A stretch of DNA of 64,000 nucleotides, taken from positions 1,033,328 to 1,097,327 of the forward strand of contig NZ_RBVZ01000001.1 in the NCBI RefSeq assembly GCF_004000435.1. The letters run 5' to 3'. The position numbers and the translations under genes are program-made. The stretch is from Alexandriicola marinus. Its GTDB lineage: Bacteria; Pseudomonadota; Alphaproteobacteria; Rhodobacterales; Rhodobacteraceae. The first letter of the stretch is position 1; each line of letters begins with the position of its first letter. Under the pieces are notes generated by a model. That model had not been told where the DNA came from. It worked only from the letters and a program-made list of their open reading frames with translations, and searched no databases. Positions 9,396 to 18,951 of the stretch are shown here, in pieces.

Positions 9396-10577
9396 ATGAA
9401 CGGAGCGGATACCGCCTGGATCATCGTGGCGACGGCACTCGTGCTATTCATGACATTGCCGGGTCTGGCGCTGTTCTACGGGGGGCTCGTTCGGGCCCGC
9501 AACGTGCTCAGCGTGTTCATGCATTGCTATGCCATTGCCTGCCTCATGAGTCTGTTGTGGTTCGCGGTGGGCTATTCGATCGCCTTCGGCCCCGGCGGGT
9601 CGGGCTATTGGGGCGGACTGAGCCTCGCGTTCCTGTCGGGTGTGACGGCGGACAGTGTATCAGGCACCCTGCCCGAGGTTCTGTTCTTTGCCTTCCAGAT
9701 GACCTTTGCGATCATCACGCCGGCCCTGATCGTCGGCTCCTATGTCGAGCGGATCGGCTTTGGCTTTGTGCTCGCCTTTTCGGCGCTCTGGATGCTGCTG
9801 TGCTATGCGCCGGTGGTCCATTGGGTCTGGGGCGGCGGGTTCCTGGCCGACGGGGGCCTCTTCGGCGAAACGGGTGTGAGGGATTTCGCAGGCGGCATCG
9901 TGGTGCACGAGACGGCGGGTATCGCCGCGCTGATCCTCGCGGTTTTCCTCGGGCCGCGGAAAAACCAGACGACGCCGCCGCATAACCCGGGTCTCGTGAT
10001 GATCGGCGCCGCGATGCTTTGGGTCGGCTGGTTCGGCTTCAACGGCGGATCACAGCTGGCCGCCGATGGCGGCGCCGCGATGGCGATCACAGTCACCCAT
10101 ATCTCGGCGGCCGCCGCCTCGCTCAGCTGGGCCCTGTGGGAGCGGATCAAGTTCGGCCGTGCCTCGCTGGTCGGTATGGTCACGGGCACGATCGCGGGGC
10201 TGGCCTCGATCACTCCGGCCTCGGGTTTCGTGGGCCCGGTCGAGGCGCTGGTCATCGGCGGCATCGCGGGCATCCTGTGTCAGGAGGCGGTGAACCTGAT
10301 CCGCAACGCGCTCAGGATCGATGACACGCTCGATGTCTTTGCGGTGCATGGCGTGGGCGGCATCTTCGGCACGATCATGATCGCGGTCTTTGGTGCGGGC
10401 TCATGGGCGGCTCAACTGGGCGCGCTGGCCATCGTGGGGGTCTGGACAACCGTCGTGACGGTGGTGCTGATCGTCGTTCTTCGGACGATCACGGCCCTGC
10501 GGGTCGACGAGGAAACCGAGAGTGGCGGGCTCGATCTGTCGGTCCACGGCGAACGCGCCTATGAGCTGACGTCCTGA
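9396..10577 (+). CDS. amtB: Ammonium transporter AmtB
   Basis: Polytopic inner-membrane ammonium channel of 393 residues with about eleven hydrophobic segments. Signature regions include LFYGGLVRARN after the first helix, the two pore histidines in VVHETAG and AVHGVGG, and the GWFGFNGGS segment. The start at 9396 follows a strong GGAAGGGGA ribosome site; an ATG 18 bases upstream is less likely because it overlaps that site. No glnK/PII gene is adjacent, unlike many amtB loci. The gene lies 3.4 kb from ntrB, so NtrBC control is plausible, but I could not point to a defined NtrC site in the 149-base leader. Its last 19 bases overlap the convergent MmgE/PrpD gene. Confidence 0.95.
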   Translation: MNGADTAWIIVATALVLFMTLPGLALFYGGLVRARNVLSVFMHCYAIACLMSLLWFAVGYSIAFGPGGSGYWGGLSLAFLSGVTADSVSGTLPEVLFFAFQMTFAIITPALIVGSYVERIGFGFVLAFSALWMLLCYAPVVHWVWGGGFLADGGLFGETGVRDFAGGIVVHETAGIAALILAVFLGPRKNQTTPPHNPGLVMIGAAMLWVGWFGFNGGSQLAADGGAAMAITVTHISAAAASLSWALWERIKFGRASLVGMVTGTIAGLASITPASGFVGPVEALVIGGIAGILCQEAVNLIRNALRIDDTLDVFAVHGVGGIFGTIMIAVFGAGSWAAQLGALAIVGVWTTVVTVVLIVVLRTITALRVDEETESGGLDLSVHGERAYELTS

Positions 10578-11848
10578 GCGAGCAACCGGGTGAGGGGCTC
10601 AAGCGCCTCACCCTCGACCGCAAGGCGCAGCGCATCGGCCCGGGCCGCTCCGATCAGGGCCCGGGTCTTTCTGTCGATCCGCTCGGCTCGCGCGGGATAG
10701 GGCAGCGTGGCGTCCAGATCGTGGCACAGCTCGATCCTGTCGCCCGCGCCGGTGGCGATCGTTACGCGGGCCTGCATCTCGGTCAGCGTGTCGTCCGATA
10801 CGACCGAAACCCTGTCGCGCAGCGCGCAAAGCGCGGGGTCGCGGGCGGCCTCATCTGTGAAGCTTGAGATGGCGGCGGTATCTATTCCGCTCAGCGCCAT
10901 GGCGGCGGTCAGACGATAGCTGAACTTTGCCTCGAGCCCGGTCCGTGGCTCGGCGATGTCACAGACGCGGCGCCAGCGCGGATGGGTCGCCACCAAAATC
11001 GACGTGATATCCTCATCCAGTGCGTCCATGCCCGCCAGCGCCTCGAGCATGGCATGCAGCCCGTGACAACAGGCATGGAATTTGTGGCTGATTCCGATCA
11101 GGGCCCAGTCGTCGCCCAATCCATCGAATGCAGTCGCGTCGGCCGCGCCGTGATGTGTCGGCCCGAAGCCCTGACCGTCTGACAGCCCCCGTGCCGCCGA
11201 TGTCATGCCGGCGCGGGCCAGAAGTGCAGCCTCCACCCCGGTTTCGGCTGCAAGGCCGGCGTTATAGGGCTTTGCCATTGTGCCGAATTGCGACTTCAGC
11301 CCCGAGGCCCGGGTCGCGGCAAGGCCAAGCGCCATCCGGGTCGCCTGCGGCTCAAGCGAGAGGAGCCGCGCGGCGGCCAGCGTGGCCCCGAACGCCCCCG
11401 CGGTCGCGGTCTGGTGAAAGCCCGTCTCATAATGCGCCCGGCCAAGCCAGATCCCGACCCTGATCGACGCCTCGGCCCCGATCGCTGCCGCCTCGACCAG
11501 CGCGTCGAGCGATGCGCCCGTCTGTTCCGCCTGAGCGAGGGCCGCCGGGATCACCGCAACCGACGGATGACCGATATGGGCGAAATGCGTGTCGTCGTAA
11601 TCCAGCGCATGAGATGTCGTCCCATTGCAGAGCGCCGCGTGGCCCGCACGCGCTGTCCCGCCGCCGATCAGCGTTGCGGGGCCGGTGCTGCCCTCCAGAT
11701 GCGCGCGCAGGATACGGGCGACAGGCTCCCCTGCCCCGGCGATGCCGCAAGCGGCCCAATCGCGCAGGCAAAGCCTAAGGATATCGCGGGCCTCGGCCGA
11801 CGGGCGCGCCTCGTGCGCAAAGCGCGCAAGCGTCGCTTCAATGCTCAT
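10559..11848 (-). CDS. MmgE/PrpD family protein
   Basis: Protein of 429 residues of the MmgE/PrpD family, which includes 2-methylcitrate dehydratase and cis-aconitate decarboxylase. Recognisable segments are the N-terminal helical domain (LRDWAACGIAGAG), NGTTSHALDYDD near residue 95, GYHQTATAG-like FHQTATAGAFG, and the substrate-loop region SHKFHACCHG. The true substrate cannot be inferred; no prpB or prpC is nearby. It starts at 11848 with an ATGA overlap with the upstream START-domain gene, so the two are translated together. The 3' end overlaps amtB on the other strand by 19 bases. Confidence 0.85.
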   Translation of the reverse strand: MSIEATLARFAHEARPSAEARDILRLCLRDWAACGIAGAGEPVARILRAHLEGSTGPATLIGGGTARAGHAALCNGTTSHALDYDDTHFAHIGHPSVAVIPAALAQAEQTGASLDALVEAAAIGAEASIRVGIWLGRAHYETGFHQTATAGAFGATLAAARLLSLEPQATRMALGLAATRASGLKSQFGTMAKPYNAGLAAETGVEAALLARAGMTSAARGLSDGQGFGPTHHGAADATAFDGLGDDWALIGISHKFHACCHGLHAMLEALAGMDALDEDITSILVATHPRWRRVCDIAEPRTGLEAKFSYRLTAAMALSGIDTAAISSFTDEAARDPALCALRDRVSVVSDDTLTEMQARVTIATGAGDRIELCHDLDATLPYPARAERIDRKTRALIGAARADALRLAVEGEALEPLTRLLAQDVSS

Positions 11849-12297
11849 TTGATCGGATCATAGATGTCGTGTGCCCTTTTTTCGAAGGCCCGCACGATCC
11901 GCTGCATCGCCTCGTAAAAGAACATGCCTGCGGCACCCTGCAGGATACGGTTCCGAAACTCGAAATCGACGTCGAACTGCACTTCGCACCCCTGATCGGC
12001 CGGGCGGAACGTCCATGTGCTGTCGAGATACCGGAACGGGCCGTCGATATAGGAGGTGTCGATCTTCATGTCCCCGGGCCAGAGCGTGACCCGGCTGCCG
12101 AACCGTTCGCGGAAGACTTTGAACGACACGACGAGATCGGCCAGCATCACCGAGTGATCGCCCGCCTCGTCGACCGACCGGATCCGGGCCGCCGCCGTCC
12201 ATGGCAGGAATTCCGGATACCGGGCCACATCGGCCACCAGATCGTACATCTGCTGGGGCGTGAAAGGCAGGGTCCGGGTTTCGGAATGTGCGGTCAT
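11845..12297 (-). CDS. COQ10-like START domain protein (RatA/coenzyme Q-binding family)
   Basis: Small SRPBCC/START-fold protein of 150 residues. Family members bind hydrophobic ligands such as ubiquinone (Coq10) or act as RatA. The N-terminal FTPQQMYDLVADVARYPEF-type motif, the central VSFKVFRERFGSRV and the C-terminal FYEAMQRIVRAFEKRA are typical of the alphaproteobacterial Coq10 group. In this group a role as a quinone lipid chaperone is more likely than a toxin role. The stop overlaps the start of the MmgE/PrpD gene. It is read away from the Sel1 gene upstream, with about 100 non-coding bases between. Confidence 0.88.
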   Translation of the reverse strand: MTAHSETRTLPFTPQQMYDLVADVARYPEFLPWTAAARIRSVDEAGDHSVMLADLVVSFKVFRERFGSRVTLWPGDMKIDTSYIDGPFRYLDSTWTFRPADQGCEVQFDVDFEFRNRILQGAAGMFFYEAMQRIVRAFEKRAHDIYDPIK

Positions 12298-12398
12298 TCA
12301 TCGGGTCCGTCTTGTCGTGTGCCCGCTCCATGTCAGACAGGGGCGGACGAATTCAAGGGGGATGCGGCGGCTTGCCCCGGCGCTGTCGCTCTTGGGAG

Positions 12399-13331
12399 TC
12401 ACTGCTGCATCGCGCTGAAAGCCTCGACGATTGCCGGCACCTCGGCCAGCGCGGCGGCATAGAGGTCTTGGGGATAGCTCTCTGCCTGCGTCTTGCAGAT
12501 GGCGAACCAGTCGTTGCGGCGTAGCAGATCGGCCCCGGCAAGGCATTCGGCCAGTCCGATGACCCGGCCGTTTTCGAATTGATCGGGCCAGTTCATGACC
12601 ACCCGGCCGCGCGCATGAAGCGCCTCCGCACGCCCCGCTTCGATCGCGAAGGTGTAATATTCATGCGCCTGACGGTAGTCGGGCGGCCCGCCTTCGCCCT
12701 GCGCGAACATCCCGGCCACCTGCATCTGTGCCGAGGTCGAGCCCAGAAGCGCCGCGATCTCATAGAGCCGCCGGGCGGCGGTCGGGTCCTGAGGGCCGGC
12801 CTGCCCGGTGCGCCGCAGGAAGGCCATGATCTCGATCGATGCGGGATCGCCAAGATCGAGGCCGCGCAGCGCCAGCGTCAGCGCCCGGTCGCGGTCGGCC
12901 TGTGACCGGGCGGTTTCAAGCAGATAGCCCGCGTAGGCGCCAAATGCCGCGCTGTAATCGAGCGCCGTGGCGCGGTCGAACATCTCGATGGCGCGCGCCC
13001 TGTCGGGGGCGATGCCGGGGCCGCCGCGTGCAAAGATCAGACCAAGGTTGAAGAGCGCGGGCGGATATCCCTGATCTGCCGAGGCCGTATAGAGACGGAG
13101 CGCCTCCGCCCCGCTTTGCGCGACCCCGAGCCCGTGCTCATACGCGGCGCCCAGCAGGTTTTGCGCCCGAGGATGGCCTGCCTCCGCCGATGGGCGCAGA
13201 AGGGAAATCGCCTCGGCATGCGCGCCCCCGATCAGCAGATCGCGCGCCCGGGTCATCTCGTCGTGATCCTGCGCCGCCGCAGGCAGGGCCAGCAACACTG
13301 CAGCAATCAAAGCGAAGATCTTGCACGTCAT
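12399..13331 (-). CDS. Secreted Sel1/TPR-repeat protein
   Basis: Protein of 310 residues with a clear signal peptide (residues 1-20, ending LALPAAAQ). At least four Sel1-type repeats follow, for example [19 protein letters not shown] and [16 protein letters not shown], each about 36 residues. Such proteins are periplasmic adaptors; no catalytic motif is visible. The ATG at 13331 starts the signal peptide, and the frame stays open upstream only as the antisense of hpt. The gene is divergent from hpt, sharing a 78-base intergenic region that must hold both promoters. Confidence 0.85.
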   Translation of the reverse strand: MTCKIFALIAAVLLALPAAAQDHDEMTRARDLLIGGAHAEAISLLRPSAEAGHPRAQNLLGAAYEHGLGVAQSGAEALRLYTASADQGYPPALFNLGLIFARGGPGIAPDRARAIEMFDRATALDYSAAFGAYAGYLLETARSQADRDRALTLALRGLDLGDPASIEIMAFLRRTGQAGPQDPTAARRLYEIAALLGSTSAQMQVAGMFAQGEGGPPDYRQAHEYYTFAIEAGRAEALHARGRVVMNWPDQFENGRVIGLAECLAGADLLRRNDWFAICKTQAESYPQDLYAAALAEVPAIVEAFSAMQQ

Positions 13332-13409
13332 TGCAAACTCCCTATCAATGCGCCCGAAGCTATCGCAGAAACGGCCGCGATTGAAACCGCAACCGAAAGG
13401 CCCTGCCCC

Positions 13410-13961
13410 ATGTCGTCCCCCGCCTATGAAATCGACGAGATGATCTCGGCCAAGGCCATCGCGGCCCGGATCGAAGAGCTTGCGCGCGAGATACGCCGCG
13501 AGTTCCGCGATACCGAGAAACTGGTGGTGGTGGGCTTGCTGCGCGGATCGTTCGTCTTCATCGCCGATCTGGTGCGCGAACTGGATTTGCCTGTCGAAGT
13601 CGATTTCCTCGAGGTCTCGTCCTATGGCGACGCGATGGAATCGAGCCGAGAGGTGCGGATCTTCAAGGATTTGCGTGGCAAGATCGAGGGGCGCGACGTG
13701 CTTGTCGTCGAGGACATCGTCGATACAGGCCACACGCTGGCCCATGTGGCGCGGTTCCTCGGCAACCGGAACCCGGCGAAGATGCGCACGATCGCGCTGC
13801 TGGACAAACCCTCCCGCCGGGAGGTCGAGTTCGCGGCCGACTGGATCGGCTTCACGATCCCCGACGAATTCGTCGTGGGCTACGGCATCGATTATGCCCA
13901 GCGGAACCGGAACCTGCCGTTCATCGGCAAGGTGCGACTGACCGAAGAGAGCGGGACGTGA
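13410..13961 (+). CDS. hpt: Hypoxanthine phosphoribosyltransferase
   Basis: Purine salvage enzyme that converts hypoxanthine (and usually guanine) plus PRPP to IMP or GMP. The 183-residue protein has the PRPP-binding motif [14 protein letters not shown], the flexible-loop region EVSSYGD, a conserved Lys in LLDKPSRRE, and the C-terminal [12 protein letters not shown] typical of Hpt. The ATG at 13410 is the first start that fits the family; the frame is open further upstream only as a shadow of the Sel1 gene. The stop overlaps the GTG of a small membrane protein gene. Confidence 0.96.
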   Translation: MSSPAYEIDEMISAKAIAARIEELAREIRREFRDTEKLVVVGLLRGSFVFIADLVRELDLPVEVDFLEVSSYGDAMESSREVRIFKDLRGKIEGRDVLVVEDIVDTGHTLAHVARFLGNRNPAKMRTIALLDKPSRREVEFAADWIGFTIPDEFVVGYGIDYAQRNRNLPFIGKVRLTEESGT

Positions 13962-14140
13962 ACTACCTGCACTGGCTGCTGCGTGCCAAACGCTGGGCCA
14001 CACATCCCCCGCCCATGAGCCGTGTGATCCTCGTGGTATCGATCATCGCGATCTGCGTGGCGATCTTCGCCATCGAGCGGACGATCGGTCTGCCTGACTG
14101 GGTTTCCGCGGAACGGGCGCGACCGCCGGTTATCCGCTGA
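13958..14140 (+). CDS. Small membrane protein coupled to hpt
   Basis: Protein of 60 residues of unknown function with one transmembrane segment at about residues 22-41 ([18 protein letters not shown]). The N-terminus is basic, and the C-terminal tail is predicted to lie outside the cytoplasm by the positive-inside rule. It starts at a GTG overlapping the hpt stop as GTGA, so translation is coupled to hpt. Its last 11 bases overlap the end of the convergent LysR gene. The tight coupling and the single membrane segment argue that it is a real gene, but no function can be assigned. Confidence 0.75.
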   Translation: MNYLHWLLRAKRWATHPPPMSRVILVVSIIAICVAIFAIERTIGLPDWVSAERARPPVIR

Positions 14141-15020
14141 GCCCGGGGATCGGCCCCGGAAAGGGCGCCTCGCCTGCCAGCCAGTCGGCCTCGTCCTCGA
14201 TCGCCTCGGCAAGCCGGCGCCGGATCCGGGCCAACCGCGGCAGATCGGCAAGGTCGGCATGACTGGCGACCCAGATCGGAACGCGGAAATCCGGCGCCCC
14301 ATCCGCGACACGCACCACGCGAGGATCGTCGCGCCCCAGGAATGTCGGGAAGAATGCGCGCCCTATCCCGGCGCCGACCATCTGGTGCAATGCAAGGAAA
14401 CTGTCCGCGGCACCGCCGACATCCAGATCATGGCCATGTTCTGCCATCCAGTCGGCCGCAGCCACCCGCGACAGCGAACCGCTCATGCCCAGCCATCGCG
14501 ACCCTGCGCCGTTTGCCGGGGCGAAGGCCGAAATCGCAAGCTCCCCGGCCTCGAAACCTGCAAGGTCCCCCGGAAGCCGGAGCGCGGGCCGGATCGTGAT
14601 CTCGGCCCTCAGTCGCCCCATGTCTATGTGGCTGTTGGTCGACGATATCTTGAGAGCGACGCCACAATCCTCCACCGCTGCGAACAGGCGCGGCAGCAGA
14701 TAGGTGCACAGGCTGTCGGTCGAGGTGATCTGAACCCGGGTGAGCGTCCCCCCGTGCGCATGGGCCGACATCTGGTCAACCCGGCTCATTGCCGCCGCCG
14801 CATCGCGACCGGCCCCGATCAGGCCCATCTTTCCCGGCAGGACCGCATAGCCCTGCGCTGCCCTTTCGAAGACGGGGCCGCCATGCGCCTCCTCGAAGGC
14901 AGAGACGCGTCGCAAAACGGTGGCATGGTTGACGCCCAGCACCTTGGCAGCCGCATTGACGGAGCCGTGCTCGGCCACGGCGAGAACAAATTTCAGATCG
15001 TCCCAATTCGACTTGTGCAT
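14130..15020 (-). CDS. LysR-family transcriptional regulator
   Basis: Protein of 296 residues with an N-terminal winged helix-turn-helix (about residues 1-60; FVLAVAEHGSVNAAAKVLGV and ATVLRRVSAFE) and a LysR-type ligand-binding domain. The ATG at 15020 is preferred because GGAAG lies about 14 bases before it; an upstream in-frame TTG at 15041 has no better support. The gene is divergent from a cytochrome c' gene 92 bases away, and LysR proteins usually act on the divergent neighbour, so the cytochrome pair is the likely target. The ligand cannot be read from the sequence. Confidence 0.88.
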   Translation of the reverse strand: MHKSNWDDLKFVLAVAEHGSVNAAAKVLGVNHATVLRRVSAFEEAHGGPVFERAAQGYAVLPGKMGLIGAGRDAAAAMSRVDQMSAHAHGGTLTRVQITSTDSLCTYLLPRLFAAVEDCGVALKISSTNSHIDMGRLRAEITIRPALRLPGDLAGFEAGELAISAFAPANGAGSRWLGMSGSLSRVAAADWMAEHGHDLDVGGAADSFLALHQMVGAGIGRAFFPTFLGRDDPRVVRVADGAPDFRVPIWVASHADLADLPRLARIRRRLAEAIEDEADWLAGEAPFPGPIPGLSG

Positions 15021-15112
15021 AACTGAACGAGGCTTCCGCAAAAATGACGACTGGGCGACCGGCCGACAAAAGCTAAGTTGTTGCGCATGATGTGATTTAC
15101 AGGGAGGTCCTC

Positions 15113-15583
15113 ATGACCAGAATAATTCGTCTTTCGGTTTTGGTTGCTGCCGGTATCGCGGTCGCAGGAATTGCTTCTGCCCAGAGTAACGATCCTCTCG
15201 CCGCTGCGGTCAAGGCGCGCCAGTCGCATATGCAGCTTTATTCCGCAAACCTGGCTGTTCTGGGCGGAATGGCGCAGGGCCGCATGGATTACGACGCCGA
15301 GGCCGCTCAGGCAGCGGCCGACAACCTTGCCGCGCTGGCCTCGATGAGCCAGCGATTCTACTGGGTCCCCGGGTCGCATGCGGGCGCTGTCGAAGGCACC
15401 CGCGCGCTGGAGGTGATCTGGACTGATGGCGGCATCGGTGCCGAGGCAGAGGCCTTCAGCGCGGCCGTGGCCGGAATGCAGGACGCGGCGGGCGGCGGGC
15501 TCGACGCCCTGCGGGCCGCGATCGGCCCGGTTGGCGCCTCTTGCGGGAGCTGTCACGAAAACTACCGTCAATCCAACAACTGA
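15113..15583 (+). CDS. Periplasmic cytochrome c' family protein
   Basis: Protein of 156 residues with a signal peptide (residues 1-24, ending GIASAQ) and a single haem-binding motif CGSCH near the C-terminus. The mature part is mostly helical. That is the layout of the four-helix-bundle cytochrome c' family (also cytochrome c-556), whose members bind gases or act as electron carriers. The start at 15113 follows an AGGGAGG ribosome site; an upstream in-frame ATG at 15092 would place it before that site. The diheme cytochrome gene follows after 19 bases, so the two probably form an operon and an electron-transfer pair. Confidence 0.9.
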   Translation: MTRIIRLSVLVAAGIAVAGIASAQSNDPLAAAVKARQSHMQLYSANLAVLGGMAQGRMDYDAEAAQAAADNLAALASMSQRFYWVPGSHAGAVEGTRALEVIWTDGGIGAEAEAFSAAVAGMQDAAGGGLDALRAAIGPVGASCGSCHENYRQSNN

Positions 15584-15602
15584 TCCAGGGGGCCTCATCC
15601 CC

Positions 15603-16493
15603 ATGATCCGCTGGATACTTGCAGCTTGTGCCCTTGCCGTTGCGGCGGGGGCATGGGTCTTGTCGGGGCCCGACCCCCTGCCCGAGGATGCGCTCGACGG
15701 CCTCGTGGCCGACGCGGCCAATGGTGAACGGGTGTTCATCGCGGCGGGCTGCGCCTCGTGCCATGTCGCCCCCGAGGCCGATGCGGCCGTCGCGGCGCCC
15801 GTGATGTCGGGAGGGCGGCGTTTCGAAAGCCAGTTCGGCACATTCATCGCGCCCAATATCTCGAGCCACCCCGACGCCGGGATCGGCGCCTGGTCTGACA
15901 TGGATATCGCGAACGCGGTCTTGCGCGGCGTTTCGCCCGACGGGGCGCATTACTATCCCGCCTTTCCCTATACCTCCTATTTCCGGGCATCGGCGCAGGA
16001 TATCGTCGATCTGGCGGCCCATCTGCGTACGATGCCCGCCGATCCGACCCCGAGCCTTGATCACGAGATCGGCTTTCCGTTCAACATCCGCAGAACGCTG
16101 GGCTTGTGGAAACTGATGGCCGGCGGCCCCGAGATGGTTCTCGCGGGCGATGTGTCGCCCGAGGTGGCGCGCGGACGCCATCTTGTCGAAGGACTGGGCC
16201 ATTGCGCGGAATGCCACACGCCGCGAAACGGACTTGGCATGGCCGATTACGATGCATGGCTTGCCGGTGCGCCGGAACCCGCGGGCGACGGTCGTGTGCC
16301 CGCGATCACGCCCGATGCGCTGGGCTGGACGGCATTCGACATCGCACAATACCTGTCGACCGGCTTCACCCCGAGCTTCGACACCGCAGGTGGCGACATG
16401 GTCGAGGTGATCGAAAACACGTCGCGCCTTTCGTCCGAGGATCGCGATGCGATCGCGGCCTACCTGCTCGCCCTGCCGCGCTCCGGGGGGTAG
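15603..16493 (+). CDS. Diheme c-type cytochrome
   Basis: Protein of 296 residues with an uncleaved or cleaved N-terminal hydrophobic segment (residues 1-20) and two haem sites, CASCH near residue 54 and CAECH near residue 202. The spacing and the sequence around IAPNISSHPDAGIGAWSD are typical of diheme cytochromes that accept electrons from periplasmic dehydrogenases, for example the cytochrome subunits of membrane alcohol or aldehyde dehydrogenases. No dehydrogenase subunit is adjacent, so the donor is unknown; the cytochrome c' just upstream is the obvious partner. The ATG at 15603 starts the hydrophobic segment. Confidence 0.88.
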   Translation: MIRWILAACALAVAAGAWVLSGPDPLPEDALDGLVADAANGERVFIAAGCASCHVAPEADAAVAAPVMSGGRRFESQFGTFIAPNISSHPDAGIGAWSDMDIANAVLRGVSPDGAHYYPAFPYTSYFRASAQDIVDLAAHLRTMPADPTPSLDHEIGFPFNIRRTLGLWKLMAGGPEMVLAGDVSPEVARGRHLVEGLGHCAECHTPRNGLGMADYDAWLAGAPEPAGDGRVPAITPDALGWTAFDIAQYLSTGFTPSFDTAGGDMVEVIENTSRLSSEDRDAIAAYLLALPRSGG

Positions 16494-16499
16494 ACGGCC

Positions 16500-16517
16500 G
16501 GCCCCGGGTCCGGGGCC
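16500..16517 (+). terminator. GC-rich hairpin after the diheme cytochrome gene
   Basis: An 8-base-pair perfect inverted repeat (GGCCCCGG and CCGGGGCC) with a 2-base centre starts 7 bases after the cytochrome stop. There is no long T tract, so it may be a weak terminator or an RNA-stabilising hairpin. Confidence 0.45.
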
Positions 16518-16582
16518 CACGCCCGAATACAAAGCGTTAAGACCTCTGTGAGAAGACTGTCCCAGTTTTTTGGGAGAGCGTC

Positions 16583-17842
16583 ATGTTGGTTTCCGATGCA
16601 CAAGTTGAAAAGCCTGTTCCACTACCGTTTGCGGCCCTGAGTGCGAATGCCGACGCCTCGCCCGCAGACCTGATCGAGGAGGCGCTGACAGCGGTTCGTC
16701 TCCATCTGAATATGCCGATCGGGTATCTCTCCGAATTCACGGATGATCAGATCGTGTTCCGGTCGGTTTCGGCGCCGGGGCTCGAACACCTGATCAAGCC
16801 GGGCGATCAATGGCCCCTGTCGCAGGTCTATTGCTCCCGGGTTCTTGACGGGACCTTGCCCAACCTGATCCCCGATACCCGCGACGTGCCGTTCTGCAGC
16901 ACGCTCGACGTCACCGAATCCGTCCCGATCCGCAGCCATGTCAGCCTGCCGATCTATCGGTCTGACGGGTCTCCCTATGGGATGTTCTGCTGCCTCTCGC
17001 CAGAGCCGAACAGGTCGCTCAACGGCCGCGATCTGGCCGTGATGCAGACCTTCGCCAACCTGGCCGCCCGGCAGGTGCGCCTGATCGAGGCACGGGAAGC
17101 CGATCTGCAGAGTTCGGTCGAACGGGTCCGCCGGATCCTCGATTCGGGCGCCTTCAGCACGGTCTATCAGCCGCTCTACAGCCTGAGCACCGGACGGGTG
17201 ACCGGGGTCGAGGCGCTGACCCGTTTCTGCTCGGACCCGTATCGCAGCCCGGACAAGTGGTTCCACGAGGCCGGTGTCGCCGGGCTAGAGCTCGATCTTG
17301 AAGAGGCGACATTCCGCCTTGCCCTGCGGGCGTTCGAGACCTTGCCCGAGGATATCTACCTGTCGCTCAACGCCTCGCCCGCGCTGGTCTGTGACCGCAG
17401 GTTCGATCGGTTGCTCGAGGGCCAGCCGCTTCACCGAATGGTGCTGGAGATTACCGAACATCACGACGCGCCGGGACAGGAGGTCTTCTTCCGTCGCCTG
17501 TCGGCCTGTCGTCTGCATGGCCTGCGCGTTGCGATCGACGATGTGGGCGCCGGCTATTCCGGACTGCAGCGCATTGCCTCCGTGGCACCCGATCTTCTGA
17601 AACTCGACCGTTCCATCACCAAGGGCATCGACACGATCGCTACGCACCGCGCGATCATGGCGGCGCTGAAGCATTTCGCCGGAGAGACCGGTGCCCTTGT
17701 TCTTGCCGAAGGCGTCGAGACCGAGGCCGAGGCTGCCACCGTGAAATCGCTCGGGATCAATCTTGCCCAGGGCTGGCTGTTTGGCCGGCCCCTGCCGCTC
17801 GATCACCTCGATCTCGACCGATTGATCGACGTAGCGGCCTGA
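16583..17842 (+). CDS. GAF-EAL protein, probable cyclic di-GMP phosphodiesterase
   Basis: Protein of 419 residues with an N-terminal GAF domain (about residues 25-170) and a C-terminal EAL domain (about 190-415). The EAL residues needed for activity appear intact: VEALTRF, LNASP, LEITEH, the DDVGAGYSGL loop, LKLDRS, AEGVET and QGW. No GGDEF domain is present, so hydrolysis of cyclic di-GMP is the expected activity, tuned by a ligand or redox signal through GAF. The GAF domain contains several cysteines (YCSRV, FCST, FCCL). The ATG at 16583 has a GGGAGAG ribosome site. The gene stands alone and converges on lipA. Confidence 0.9.
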   Translation: MLVSDAQVEKPVPLPFAALSANADASPADLIEEALTAVRLHLNMPIGYLSEFTDDQIVFRSVSAPGLEHLIKPGDQWPLSQVYCSRVLDGTLPNLIPDTRDVPFCSTLDVTESVPIRSHVSLPIYRSDGSPYGMFCCLSPEPNRSLNGRDLAVMQTFANLAARQVRLIEAREADLQSSVERVRRILDSGAFSTVYQPLYSLSTGRVTGVEALTRFCSDPYRSPDKWFHEAGVAGLELDLEEATFRLALRAFETLPEDIYLSLNASPALVCDRRFDRLLEGQPLHRMVLEITEHHDAPGQEVFFRRLSACRLHGLRVAIDDVGAGYSGLQRIASVAPDLLKLDRSITKGIDTIATHRAIMAALKHFAGETGALVLAEGVETEAEAATVKSLGINLAQGWLFGRPLPLDHLDLDRLIDVAA

Positions 17843-17850
17843 GGCGACCG

Positions 17851-17866
17851 CCCGTCGCCAGACGGG
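17851..17866. terminator. Hairpin between convergent EAL and lipA genes
   Basis: A 6-base-pair perfect stem (CCCGTC and GACGGG) with a 4-base loop sits in the 41-base gap between two convergent genes. It could terminate transcription in either direction; no T tract is visible. Confidence 0.35.
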
Positions 17867-17883
17867 CCGCTGCCCCGCCGATG

Positions 17884-18843
17884 TCAGGCCGGATTGGCTT
17901 CGAGCGCCGCGTTGCGGGCATTGCGCAGGCGTTCGAAATCCTCGCCTGCGTGATAGCTCGAGCGTGTCAGGGGCGTGGCCGAGACCATGAGAAATCCCTT
18001 CCCCCAGGCGGCCTTTTCATAGGCGGCAAATTCCTCGGGCGTCACGAAGCGATCAACCCGGTGATGCTTCGGAGTGGGCTGCAGATACTGGCCGATGGTC
18101 ACGAAATCCACGTCGGCGGCGCGCATGTCATCCATGACCTGAAGGACGGATTGCTTGTCCTCACCAAGGCCCACCATGATCCCCGACTTGGTGAACAGGC
18201 TCGGGTCGAGTTCCTTGACCCGCTGCAGCAAACGCAGTGAATGGAAATACCGCGCACCCGGGCGCACCTCCGGGTAGAGCCCCGGCACAGTTTCTAGGTT
18301 GTGGTTGAAGACATCCGGCTTTGCCGCGACAACAACCTCAAGGACCGACGGATCGCAGCGCAGGAAATCGGGCGTCAGGATTTCGATCGTCGTCTCGGGC
18401 GCCTGCCGCCGGATGGCCCGAATCGTCTGGGCAAAATGCTCCGCCCCGCCATCCTCGATGTCATCGCGATCGACCGAGGTGATCACCACGTGGTTCAGAC
18501 CCAGCTTCTTGACCGCATCGGCCACCCGGCCCGGCTCGAACACGTCGAGCGCCTCGGGCGGCTTGCCCGTCGCAATGTTGCAGAAGGTGCAGGCCCGGGT
18601 GCAGACCTCGCCCATGATCATCATCGTGGCGTGGCCCTGGCTCCAGCATTCGCCCACGTTGGGGCAGCCCGCCTCTTCACAGACGGTGACCAGCTTGTGC
18701 GCCCGCATGATGTCGCGGGTCTGCTTGTAGCCTTCGGACGTCGGGGCCTTGACCCTAATCCAGTCGGGCTTGCGGGGTTGATCGTTGTCAGGCCGATGCG
18801 CCTTTTCGGGGTGACGCTGGGCCGGAATCTTGAGGTCGCGCAA
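17884..18843 (-). CDS. lipA: Lipoyl synthase
   Basis: Radical SAM enzyme of 319 residues that inserts two sulfurs into octanoyl groups on lipoyl domains. The auxiliary cluster motif [12 protein letters not shown] and the radical SAM motif [11 protein letters not shown] are both present, along with the C-terminal RSSYHAGE that provides the auxiliary-cluster serine. I place the start at a TTG at 18843, because an AGGAG ribosome site lies 6 bases before it and the following residues match the usual LipA N-terminus ([19 protein letters not shown]). A longer frame exists upstream but has no family counterpart. lipB is not adjacent. Confidence 0.96.
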   Translation of the reverse strand: MRDLKIPAQRHPEKAHRPDNDQPRKPDWIRVKAPTSEGYKQTRDIMRAHKLVTVCEEAGCPNVGECWSQGHATMMIMGEVCTRACTFCNIATGKPPEALDVFEPGRVADAVKKLGLNHVVITSVDRDDIEDGGAEHFAQTIRAIRRQAPETTIEILTPDFLRCDPSVLEVVVAAKPDVFNHNLETVPGLYPEVRPGARYFHSLRLLQRVKELDPSLFTKSGIMVGLGEDKQSVLQVMDDMRAADVDFVTIGQYLQPTPKHHRVDRFVTPEEFAAYEKAAWGKGFLMVSATPLTRSSYHAGEDFERLRNARNAALEANPA

Positions 18844-18951
18844 CTCGCTCTCCTGCGATGGGCATTCACTTCGCCATTGATCATAGACCATTCCCGGCGA
18901 AAGCCCAATCACACCCGTGCAAGCCCGGGCCCCGATTTGCGCATGGCTCGG

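Noticed and set aside
13332-14003. Extension of the Sel1 protein frame upstream of its signal peptide.
   Set aside because: It is antisense to hpt; the signal peptide marks the true start.
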